Positions 1 through 7,904 of a stretch of 20,237 nt of DNA are shown here, piece by piece. The notes below the pieces were generated by a model, which made no database searches, had not been told where the DNA came from, and worked only from the letters and a program-made list of their open reading frames with translations. Made by a program: the position numbers and the translations under genes. Every line of letters starts with the position of its first letter. Position 1 is the stretch's first letter. The DNA is taken from assembly GCA_014904845.1 (NCBI GenBank), contig MU119765.1, forward strand, positions 1-20,237. Direction: 5' to 3'. Origin of the DNA: Acephala macrosclerotiorum (taxonomy: Eukaryota; Ascomycota; Leotiomycetes; Helotiales; Mollisiaceae).

Positions 1-1430
1 TCAAAATAATAATAATTTTTTAATTGAAAAAAAACTATTTTCTTTTTTTTTATTTATAATAATTTTATTTTTTTATTGATTTTTTTTAAAATACTTTTAC
101 TTATTTTAATAAACTTTATTTACACTTTAAAAATCTCATTTTTTTTTATTGTAATTAAAACGATTTTATTATATAAAAAAACGAAATTATATTATTTTTT
201 TTTTTTTTTCAAAAAATTTTAAAAAATTTTAATTTTTAAAATTTATAAAAAACATTTTCTAATATATTTAAATATTTTTAAATATATTTTAATATATTTA
301 AATATATTTCGATTATATTTAATTACATTCAAATTATACAAACGTTTATTAATACAATATTTATTATAATTTATAAAAAAACTTTTTTTAATTTTTTTTT
401 TTCTTTTTTTTAAAATTTTTCAATTACAATTTTTCAATTTTATACTAATTCAAAAACTACAATTTCTGTTTAATATTATTTATTTCTTTTTTTATTTTTT
501 TAAAATTTTAATTTGTATTATTTTATATATAAACAATTTTATTAATCGAATATACTTTATTTATTTAAATATTTTATAATAATTTTTTTCAAAAATTTAT
601 ATATATTTTCTTTATAAAAACAATTTATAAATATTTTTTTTTTCAATTTTTTTTTTTTTTAAAATTTATTTAATACACTTTATAAAAAATTAATATAAAG
701 TTGTTTATTTAAAATTTTTAAAATTTTTTAATTCGAAATTAATATTATAATATTTTAATTACATATATCGATATATTCTAAAAACTTTTTTCGTAAAAAC
801 AAACAAATTTTACAATTTTCAATTATTTAAAACGCAAAAATATTTGTTTACTTTTTTTATATAATTTTTTTACAAATATAAAAATTTATAACTTTTTTTA
901 ATTTCATCGATAAATTTCTTCTTTTCAAATTTATATATTCTTTATTTTCAAAATTCGATCAATTTATTATATTATTTTTTTACGTACAAATTCTATAATT
1001 TTAATTTTTATTTTCGAAATTTTTACAATATTATTATTATATCTCAAAAAAATACTTTATTAAATCTCAAAAATACAAATTTCACGTATAAAAAACAAAA
1101 CGAAAATAATTATAATATATTTATATAAATCGTATAATACAATTTTAATAATTTATAAAAAATTATCAATAAATTAATATTTAAAAAAAAAGTAATTACA
1201 ATTAGTAATATTAATAATAAACTTATAAAAACTAAAAACGTAATAAAAAAAATTTTAATTAAATAAAAAAAAAAAATTAAAAATAGTATTATTTTAAAAT
1301 TTTTTAAAAATTTTTTAAAATAATATACAATTTTAAATAAAAATTTTCTTTTTAAAATAAACAAAATTAAAAAATCGCGTATTGCGCTTTAATAAATTCG
1401 ATTTAATTTAATCGAGATTTTTAATAGTAT
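1..1430 (+). repeat. Arm A of a large inverted repeat (RIP-degraded)
   Basis: This block is the reverse complement of 4457-about 5980, with mostly transition differences. It begins before the window, since position 1 already pairs with about 5980, and it ends exactly where the terminal repeat at 1431 starts. On the + strand C survives in CpA and CpT while G is almost confined to CpG, so it is the G-depleted version of the sequence; arm A' shows the mirror image. It contains the minus-strand open frame 1110-1364. What kind of repeat it is cannot be told: no terminal motif or known domain is visible. It could be a long TIR of a bigger element or a fold-back duplication of flanking DNA. Confidence 0.85.
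1110..1364 (-). pseudogene. 84-codon frame conserved in arm A, unrecognised
   Basis: This frame matches the + strand frame at 4523-4777 in arm A' over its whole length without indels. Shared segments include FKIVYYFK and SLLLILLIVITF. The predicted peptide is almost all Phe, Leu, Ile and Lys and looks membrane-like. That composition is partly expected from C-to-T change in codons (Ser to Phe, Thr to Ile, Ala to Val), so the hydrophobicity should not be taken as proof of a membrane protein. It has no good ATG context and no recognisable domain. Most likely it is a fragment of a former repeat-encoded protein, or a frame kept open by base composition; similarity between the copies by itself only shows that the DNA was duplicated. 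Confidence 0.3.
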
Positions 1431-1686
1431 TGTAAAAAAGTAATAAAATACAAAGTAAAAAAGTTCAATCGTAAATCAGTTTGTTTTAATTAGTAGATTA
1501 AATTTATTCGAAGTAATTCGTAATTCGTAAATCAATCAATTAATCAGAATAGAAATAAAAAAGATTATTGATTAGTTTATAGTAAACGAAAACTCTTTAT
1601 ATATTAAAAAACACGTAATTAATACTACTCTCGAAATTAGCTATTTACAAGGATTTTAAAAAAAGAATATATAATTTTACTACAAT
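1431..1686 (+). repeat. Terminal repeat of TIR element, copy 1 (left)
   Basis: About 255 bp, starting TGTAAAAAAG and ending TACTACAAT. It is nearly the same as 13598-13853 (direct) and as the reverse complement of 16371-16631. Shared landmarks in order are TTCAATCGTAAATCA, the subterminal GTAATTCGTAATTCGTAA, TAGTTTATAGTAAACGAAA, the E-box position CACGT, CTCTCGAAATTAGC and TATTTACAAGGATTTT. Copy 1 has only this one; the other end of the body (about 4457) has none. The E-box here has mutated to CACGTA (1612-1617). Because the two copies in the complete element are inverted, this is a TIR and not an LTR in spite of its TG...CA-like ends. Confidence 0.85.
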
Positions 1687-1697
1687 CGTTTCTCTAT

Positions 1698-1955
1698 ATG
1701 ACGAACTCGTTTCGAGTCTCGAAAAAAAGAACTAAAAAAAGAAAAAAAACTCGTTTTAAATAAAAAACTTAAAACTCGAAATTTTTCAAATTATTGTTAT
1801 TTTTTTTTAAGAATTTGATAATCTTTTCAATATTTTTGTTAGCGTTAAATTTTTTTGCAATTTGCTTTTTTTTCTCTTTAAAACTTAGTAAAAAAAAAAA
1901 AAACAAACGAATTTTAAATTTAAATTCATCGTTAAAAATAATCAAATACTTCTAA
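1698..1955 (+). pseudogene. 85-codon relic gene next to the TIR, copy 1
   Basis: The frame starts with ATG only 12 bp inside the TIR edge and reads MTNSFRVSKK at the start. It is collinear, codon for codon, with the minus-strand frame 16102-16359 of copy 2, and both end after 85 codons. Two in-frame TAA codons at 1761-1763 and 1770-1772 correspond to CAA in copy 2, which is direct evidence of CpA-to-TpA mutation. The peptide has a strongly basic N-terminus, a Phe/Leu-rich middle and a basic stretch before the end. The hydrophobic middle may be an artefact of C-to-T change. It converges with the frame ending at 2369. I do not recognise the product; a short DNA-binding protein or the first exon of a longer one are both possible. 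Confidence 0.5.
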
Positions 1956-2104
1956 TTATTTTCTATAAATATTATCAATCTCTCAATTTCGCATTTAAAA
2001 AAAGATTTATTACTAGAAAACATTTGTATTTTTTTTATTTTAAAATACTAAAAAATCAATTTAATTTGAATTATAATTTGTTTTTATTAATGAGTATACA
2101 AATG

Positions 2105-2109
2105 TTTAT
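2105..2109. repeat. Left target-site duplication TTTAT of the solo LTR
   Basis: TTTAT directly precedes TGTCGG and is repeated at 2339-2343 directly after CCAACA. In copy 2 of the host element the same place holds a single TTTAT within ATATTTATTATTAAACG (minus strand, about 15955-15971). This is an empty site that confirms both boundaries and the 5-bp duplication. Confidence 0.9.
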
Positions 2110-2126
2110 TGTCGGTTCAATCATGT

Positions 2127-2142
2127 GATCGCTTAAGCGATC
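2127..2142. repeat. 16-bp perfect palindrome in the solo LTR
   Basis: GATCGCTTAAGCGATC reads the same on both strands. It lies near the 3' end of the LTR if the element runs on the minus strand. It could be a protein-binding site or part of a transcript-end hairpin; nothing in the sequence decides this. Confidence 0.6.
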
Positions 2143-2178
2143 GACTAGATGATCTTAGCTATGATCTCTATTGCCCTT

Positions 2179-2191
2179 GGCAACAGTTGCC
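2179..2191. repeat. Short hairpin GGCAAC-A-GTTGCC in the solo LTR
   Basis: Two 6-bp arms are separated by one base, forming a 13-bp odd palindrome. It lies downstream of the TATA box in the minus-strand direction, so it would fall within the LTR transcript. Confidence 0.5.
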
Positions 2192-2195
2192 CTAG

Positions 2196-2233
2196 CGTCC
2201 ACTCTTTAATCTTACGTCCACTCTGTTTAATTA
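2196..2233. repeat. Tandem 19-bp repeat in the solo LTR
   Basis: CGTCCACTCT occurs at 2196-2205 and again at 2215-2224, a period of 19 bp, each followed by an AT-rich spacer containing TTAAT. In the minus-strand reading it lies directly downstream of the TATA box. It may be a duplicated control element. Confidence 0.5.
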
Positions 2234-2237
2234 TATA
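2231..2237 (-). promoter_or_regulatory. TATA box of the LTR (minus strand)
   Basis: TATATAA on the minus strand, preceded by GGGGCATCCCTCTACC, sits about 100 bp from the TGTTGG end, a usual place for the LTR promoter at the U3/R edge. It supports minus-strand orientation. In AT-rich DNA a TATA match is weak evidence by itself, but here it lies in the normal-GC part. Confidence 0.45.
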
Positions 2238-2293
2238 GGTAGAGGGATGCCCCTTCTGAGAAGAGGCAGACAGAATTGAATCATTGACACCAG

Positions 2294-2307
2294 ACTAAGA
2301 TCTTAGT
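2294..2307. repeat. 14-bp perfect palindrome in the solo LTR
   Basis: ACTAAGATCTTAGT is a perfect palindrome 31 bp inside the TGTTGG end, that is in the U3 part if the element runs on the minus strand. It may be an upstream activator site. Confidence 0.5.
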
Positions 2308-2338
2308 GTTTCGTGATTTGTCCCCGGACGTTCCAACA

Positions 2339-2343
2339 TTTAT
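2339..2343. repeat. Right target-site duplication TTTAT of the solo LTR
   Basis: This pairs with 2105-2109. It follows the terminal CCAACA and is continued by TATTAGACGA, which aligns with the uninterrupted copy 2. Confidence 0.9.
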
Positions 2344-2368
2344 TATTAGACGAATTCTAATAATTTAA

Positions 2369-2695
2369 TTATTGAGAAATCTTATATTGAACGATAAAAT
2401 AATTTAAAAATTTCGCGCAACGAATTATATCGAAAATTGTATTGATTTTTTCAAATTGAATATTATCGAGAAAAGATTTATCGTTAAAAAATTCTCGAAA
2501 TCGATTTTCGAAAAGAATTCGAAGTTTATTATAAACTTTTTTGAGTTTTTTGTAAATAATATTATCGATAATTTTTTCGCTAGTATTAATAAGTACTAAA
2601 TTCACGAAGAATAAAATGAAAAAATTAGAATTTTTAGAATTTTCGACGTATTTTCGATCAACAAAAGTCTCTATTTTGTAAACGTACAATTTCAA
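2369..2695 (-). pseudogene. 108-codon C-terminal fragment of the main element gene, copy 1
   Basis: The frame reads MKLYVYKIETF at its start and ends YKISQ. It aligns without indels to 15613-15939 (+) of copy 2. Conserved segments include NSKNSNFF, KIIDN, FENRF, FNDKSF and the Asp/Cys stretch TIFDII-CAK. Differences are mostly transitions, e.g. Glu/Lys, Val/Ile, Thr/Ile, and Val against Thr where both derive from Ala. The first codon is TTG, so it is not a true start; homology between the copies continues upstream through TAA codons, so this is the end of a longer protein. I cannot assign a family. A transposase C-terminus is the natural guess from the context only. Confidence 0.5.
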
Positions 2696-3348
2696 TTTTT
2701 AAGATTTCTTTTTTACAATGTTTAATTGAGTTTATTTCAAGAGATTTTTAATTAAAATTCGATTTTTAGTACTAAAAAAGAAATTTATTTAAATAGTTTT
2801 TTTAGAGAATTAAAATAATTAATTTATCATTTTTCTATAGTCGTTAAATCGCAAATAAATTATTTGAAATTTATTAGAAAGAAAAAATTCAATATATAAT
2901 AAATTTGAATTTTAAAATATATTTATTTTTTCTTTGTAAAAAAATTGATTAATTTTACTATTTTAATAAAATCTAATAAACTGAGAAAAAATAACGAAAT
3001 AAAAAAAATAATCTTTAAAAAATCGATAAAATAATAATTACAATTTAAAGTTTATTTACAAAAATTGAACGATAAAAAAAAAATACATATTATATAAAAA
3101 AAAAAATTCACTAAAAAGAATTCATTAATAATAGAATTTCAATATATTAATTTCTTTGAAAAAAAATAATAAAATATTTTTTTTTTTCGTTTATTTAAAA
3201 AAATCTTATAAAGTAAAAATTATTATAATTTTTAAATCAATAAACGATTTGATTAAAAAAATAAAAATAAAAACGATAAAAATTCGCGAAAATTAAAATC
3301 GATCTTTTATTAGCGTTTTTTATTTATATTAAAAAATAATAAAAATAT

Positions 3349-3594
3349 TTATAAACTAAAAACGAATATTAAAATAAATTTAAATAAATTGAAAATTTTT
3401 TTTTTAGTATACAATTTATAAATTTTGAATAATCGTATTTTTATAATTTCAATTTGTTTTTTATTGTTTTTAAAATATAAATCGAGATTCTCGTAGAATA
3501 TTATATAATAAATTCGATAAAATTGTTTAATAAACGAGTATTTGTAAATATTATAAACGGTATTTAGAATTTTAATACGATTAATAAAATTCAA
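3349..3594 (-). pseudogene. 81-codon internal fragment of the main element gene, copy 1
   Basis: This fragment reads in the same direction as 2369-2695 but in a different frame (an indel, an intron or a separate exon lies between). It contains ILNTVYNIYKY, RIYYI, FYENLDLYF and QIEIIKIRLFKIYKLY. The copy 2 counterpart at about 14718-14960 (+) matches, but has TAA where copy 1 has CAA before FYRIYY. It has no recognised domain. The Lys/Asn/Tyr/Ile-rich make-up fits a coding strand that lost G and kept C. Confidence 0.4.
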
Positions 3595-3903
3595 AGTATT
3601 AAAAAAAGTAATATTTGATTTCTAAGTATTGTTTATATTGTACGCGTAATTAATTATTGAACGTATATTATTTGATCGAGATTCGCGAATTGATTGAAAT
3701 AGAATAATATTAGATTGCGATAAAATAGTAATAATTTTGTATTTTTTTAATGTAAATGTAAATATATTGTAGTATTTCTTATTATCGATAATAAATTTTT
3801 TGAGTTTGATTAGTGTAGAAATCGAAACGAAAAAAAGAATAAATCGAAAAACTCGAAAAATTTAAAAGATTTAAAAAAGTAAAAAGTTTTGTATAAAAGA
3901 ACT

Positions 3904-3955
3904 AATAATAGTAATATTATTATTATTATTATTACTATTGTTATTATTATTATTA
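3904..3955. repeat. ATT/AAT microsatellite, copy 1
   Basis: A trinucleotide run (TTA)n, interrupted by ACTATTG, lies inside the element body. The reverse-complement counterpart in copy 2 is at about 14355-14403. It was therefore present before the copies separated. Confidence 0.7.
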
Positions 3956-4522
3956 ATTAACGAAATTAATTGAAAAAATAAAATATTAATATTAGTAGTT
4001 TTTTGAGATTTAATACTTCGAATATTTATATTGTTAATAGTAATAATTGATTATTTTTTAGATTTATTTGCAAAAATCGAAAAAAGTTTTTTAGTATATT
4101 TTTCAATTATTAAAAGTTTGTAAAAATAGAAAGTAAAATATAGTTTTTTTAAATTTGTTTTATTTAAATTTGTAATTATTAAATCATTATTCGCATTTTT
4201 TAAGTATATTAACGCTTTTTTGTAATCAATAAATTGAAAAAATATTTTTATAAATAATATATTGTAAATTTTGTTTTTTTTAATAATAATTATATTAATA
4301 ATTTTAATAATTTCGCGAAACGTAAAACGTTTTATATAAAATATTTGCTCGAGTTTTTAGTATATATGTTTTTTATAAAATCTATTAATAGAACTTTCGA
4401 TAAATTATTAAAATGTTTGAACTCGAGAAAAAGTTTTTTGATTATAACGTTTAAATATATTATTAAGAGTTTTGATTAGATTAAATCGAGTTTATTAAAG
4501 CGCGATACGCGATTTTTTAATT

Positions 4523-4777
4523 TTGTTTATTTTAAAGAAAAAATTTTTATTTAAAATTGTATACTATTTTAAGATTTTTTTAGAAAATTTCAAAGTAATA
4601 TTATTTTCAATTTTTTTTTTTTATTTAATTAGAATTTTTTTTATTACGTTTTTGATTTTTATGAGTTTATTATTAATATTATTAATTGTAATTACTTTTT
4701 CTTTAAATAGTAATCTATTGATAATTTTTTATAGATTATTGAAATCGCGTTATACGATTTGTATAAACGTATTATAA
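4523..4777 (+). pseudogene. 84-codon frame conserved in arm A', unrecognised
   Basis: This is the partner of 1110-1364 (-). It keeps a few more informative residues, such as Glu in FLENFK and Ser/Arg in the C-terminal part (LLKSRYTICINV). The first codon is TTG, so the true start is unknown. As with its partner, the Phe/Leu/Ile richness is what C-to-T change on this strand produces. No family is recognised. Confidence 0.3.
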
Positions 4778-5226
4778 TTATTTTCGTTTCGTTTTTTGTG
4801 CGCGAAATTCGTATTTTCGAAGTTTAATAAAGCATTTTTTTGAGATATAATAGTAATATTGTAAGAGTTTTGAGAGTAAAAATTGAAATTGTAAAATTTG
4901 CACGTAGAAAAGTAATATAATAAATTGATCGGATTTTGAAAGTAAAAAATACGTAAATTTAAAGAAAAAAGATTTATTAGTAAAATCGAAAAAAATTATA
5001 AGTTTTTATATTTGTAAAGAAATTATATAAGAAAAGCAAACAAATATTTTTGCGTTTTGAATAATTAAAAATTACAAAATTTATTTGTTTTTGCGAAAAA
5101 AGTTTTTAAAGTATATTAATATATGTAATTAAAATATTGTAGCGTTAATTTCGAATAAAAAATTTTAAAAGTTTTAAATAAACAATTTTATATAAATTTC
5201 TTATAAAACGTATTAAATGAATAATG

Positions 5227-5287
<61 letters not shown>

Positions 5288-5345
5288 AAAAAAAATTTTA
5301 AAAAAAAAAAAAAAAAAAATTAAAAAAAAAAAAAAAAAAAAAAAA
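5227..5345. repeat. Poly-A tract with 59-nt pure run
   Basis: An uninterrupted run of 59 A (5227-5285) is followed by further A-rich blocks broken by single T or TTTTA. The matching site in arm A (about 636-664) is only about 25-30 nt of mostly T. The tract therefore expanded after the arms separated, or is an assembly-sensitive homopolymer. Confidence 0.8.
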
Positions 5346-5980
5346 TAAATATTTGTAAATCGTTTTTATAGAGAAAACGTATATAAATTCTTAAAAAAAA
5401 TCGTCGTAAAATACTTAAGTAAATAAAATATATTCGATTAATAGAATTGTTTATATATAAAGTAATACAAATTAGAACTTTAAAAAAATAAAAAAATAAA
5501 TAAATAATATTAAAAAAAAATTGTAATCTTTGAATTAGTATAAAATTAAAAAATTGTAATTAAAAAGTTTTAAAAAAAAGAAAAAAAATAATTGAAAATT
5601 TTTTTTTATAAATTATAGTAAATATTATATTAATAAATGTTTGTATAATTTAAATATAATTAAATGTAATCGAAATATATTTAAATGTATTAAAATATAT
5701 TTAAAAATATTCGAATATATTAAAAAATGTTTTTTGTGAATTTCAAAGATTAAAATGTTTTAAAATTTTCTAAAAAAAAAAAAAATAATATAATTTCGTT
5801 TTTTTATATAATAAAATCGTTTCGATTACAATAAAAAAAAAATAAAACTTTTAAAGCGTAAATAAAGTCTATTAAAATAAGTAAAAATATTTTAAAAAAA
5901 ATCGATAAAAAAATAAAATTATTATAAATAGAAAAAAAAAAAAATATTTTTTTTCGATTAAAAAATAATTATTATTTCGA

Positions 5981-7637
5981 AATTTAACGAATTTTTTTTA
6001 TTTATTCAATTTTTAGAAAATTATATATATTTATTTTTTTCGATTTTATTAAATTCAAAAATACGAATTACAATTTTAGTTTTTTTTTTAATTTTTTAAA
6101 TATTTTATTTATTACGAAATTTTTTAATCGTTTTTTTTTTGTATTTGTATTTTTATTATTATTAAAATCAATAAATTCAATAGTATTTTTATTCTTATTA
6201 TTATTTAAAGAATTTTAATATTTTTTTTTTTTAATAAACTTTTTTAAACGATTTTCAATATATGATTTTCAAATTATTATTTCGTTTATTTTTTCGAGTA
6301 AATAATTTTTTTTCAATTAATTTGTTTAATAAATTTAATATAAATTTAATTATTTGTATAATAATTTGATATTTTTAAACATATTTTAATTAATAAATTT
6401 AATATTATATATTAAAATAAAATCTTTTTCTCGAATTAATTCTTTTCGTATTTGATAATAAGCGTCGAAATATATTTGATTTTGTTTGTAATTGTATTTT
6501 TTTTTCAATTTCGATTTTTTTATATTTTTATTTCGTATTTCAATTTATTTGATTTTCAATTCAAAAAATTTCGCTCGATTATATATTTCGTTTTAATCGA
6601 GAGTTTTTCAAATAAAAAATCGAATTTTAATAAGTAAAACAATTTTTCTATTATAGACTATATAAAATAGCGTATATTCAATTAATCTATAAATAGTCGT
6701 TCGATTTGTAAAAAAAATAATTAATAAATATTTTAATCAATTTTTTTTATTTTTTTTCGTTAAAACAATTAATATAATAATAATAAATTAATATTTTCGT
6801 TTAATTATTTCGTTTGTTTTCGAATTGTATACGAAAATAATAATTTATTTAATTTCGAGTTTATTTAATTTTTTAATAATAATTTTTTTGAATTCGAGTT
6901 TTTCGTTCAATTTTATATAATCGAAAACGCTGTATTTACAAATAATATTATTATAAATAAATTTAATAATTTTTTTAGAAGTTGGATTTTTTATTAATTT
7001 GATTTTAATTTAATTAAAAAAATTATTTCGTATTATAATTAGATTATTGAACATTTTATATTGTGAGAATTTAATTACATTTATTTTAATACAATAAAAT
7101 AACGAAATTACTTTTTGAAAATATTAAAATTTTTTTGTATTTTTTTTTATTTTTGTATTAATAATCACTACAATTTACTACAAAATCTCGAACGTTTTCA
7201 TAGTACTTTTTCTAATAATATCGATTAATTACTCGATAATAAATATTTTTTTTTTTAGTATATTCGAACTTATTATATAATTTAATTATAATTGTTATAC
7301 GTTGTTTTAAATCGTTTAAAACAAATCGAGATAAATAAAATTTAATAATATTTTTTTATAGTATTTTGTTTCGAACGTTGTAATCGACGAATTCTCGAAT
7401 TAATTTGCGAAATTCTATTTTCAAAAACTATTTTAATCGTTTTAAAATTATTAAATACTAAATAATATTTTGAGAATAATTTAAATAATTGTTATTAAAA
7501 AAAAGAATAGTATTGTTATTATTATTATTATTCAATAGTTTATTAATCTCAAGAAGAACGATTAATGCAATATATACGAAAAATATAATTAATATCGAAA
7601 ATTGAAAATCAAAAATATCGAATTTAAAATTTTTTTT
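5981..7637. other. AT-rich degraded stretch, no gene
   Basis: No conserved frame, RNA gene or repeat partner was found. C and G remain mainly in CpG, with some TpG and CpA on both strands, so it is slightly less saturated than the right end. If the Gypsy reading of 7638-7904 is right, the integrase and 3' LTR would lie here on the minus strand, but no integrase motif can be read with confidence. The open frame 6452-6637 (+) is Phe/Ile-rich and unsupported. Confidence 0.5.
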
Positions 7638-7904
7638 TCAAATTTGATTTAATAATTCAAACAAATATTTTCGTTTTACGTATTTACTTTCAATTACAAA
7701 CGATCTATTTTCAATTTTTCGATTAATTTTGCGTTTTTTAATCGAAATTAAAATTATTTTAATGTAATTAAATTCAATTGCAATAAATTTATTAATATTT
7801 ATCTTTTTTTCTAAATTGTCGTTTTTTATTCGCGGTTTTCTAAATAATTCGTTTGTAGTAATATAAATACTTTTTTTAATATATTTAATTTCAAAATCGA
7901 ACAA
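7638..7904 (-). pseudogene. Possible Gypsy pol fragment: end of RNase H plus linker
   Basis: Near its start the 88-codon frame reads FDFEIKYIKKS, then TTNELFRKP. This aligns with the ending typical of RNase H in Ty3/Gypsy polyproteins, FDFEIxYxxGSxNxxADGLSRxP. The differences Gly to Lys, Ala to Thr, Asp to Asn, Gly to Glu and Ser to Phe are what G-to-A and C-to-T mutation would give. The next part (NINKFIAIEF ... VIESKY) resembles the acidic linker before the integrase zinc-binding domain in fungal Gypsy elements, with Asp/Glu turned to Asn/Lys. The frame has no true start (a TTG opens it) and an upstream TGA could be a former Trp codon. This was identified by eye only; chance resemblance in biased DNA remains possible. 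Confidence 0.4.

Larger units (their letters stand above)
2110..2338 (-). mobile_element. Solo LTR, probably Ty1/Copia-like, not mutated by RIP
   Basis: This 229-bp segment is the only part of the window with ordinary base composition. Read on the minus strand it begins TGTTGGAACG and ends ACCGACA, giving imperfect inverted ends TGTTGG/CCGACA inside a 5-bp duplication (TTTAT). Those are hallmarks of an LTR left after recombination between the two LTRs of a retrotransposon. TGTTGG ends and a length below 300 bp are common for Copia elements, but a short Gypsy LTR cannot be excluded. A TATATAA box is present on the minus strand. The segment lies between the two convergent relic genes of copy 1. 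Its lack of C-to-T damage means it arrived after RIP ended here, or that it is too short to trigger RIP. Confidence 0.85.
1431..4456. mobile_element. TIR element copy 1 (one TIR lost, LTR inserted, RIP-degraded)
   Basis: The body 1687-4456 is the reverse complement of 13854-16370. Without the 229-bp solo LTR and its 5-bp duplication the copy 1 body is about 2536 bp, against 2517 bp in copy 2, so the two are nearly collinear. Ends: a TIR on the left, no TIR on the right, where the body runs directly into arm A'. Two convergent relic frames lie inside: 1698-1955 (+) and the minus-strand fragments 3349-3594 and 2369-2695. On the + strand G is retained and C is mostly limited to CpG, which mirrors copy 2. 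Size, long TIRs and a possible frame of up to 2 kb suit a cut-and-paste DNA transposon, but no transposase motif survives clearly and the superfamily is unknown. Confidence 0.75.
4457..5980 (-). repeat. Arm A' of the large inverted repeat
   Basis: This is the reverse complement of 1-1430. It starts at ATATTATTAAGAG, directly joined to the right end of the element body with no TIR in between, and shares ATAT with the body edge. Landmarks matching arm A are CGCGATACGCGATTTTTTAA next to the junction, the 84-codon frame and the series of AAATATATTTAAA motifs at about 5670-5720. It is about 94 bp longer than arm A, explained by the poly-A expansion at 5227-5345. On the + strand G is kept and C is largely confined to CpG. 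Its outer edge is set only by the window limit of arm A. Confidence 0.85.

Noticed and set aside
1431..1686. TG...CA-like ends suggested that the 255-bp repeat is an LTR
   Set aside because: In the complete copy (13598-16631) the two repeats are inverted relative to each other, which defines TIRs; no primer-binding site or polypurine tract lies next to them.
6452..6637. Plus-strand 61-codon frame
   Set aside because: It has Phe/Ile-rich composition, no homologous copy in the window and no motif; most likely it is open by base composition.
7201..7400. Minus-strand reading TIKKYY followed by TYNNYN as a mutated integrase CxxC zinc site
   Set aside because: Cys to Tyr would fit RIP, but the spacing from the preceding motif is three residues too short and there are several stops.
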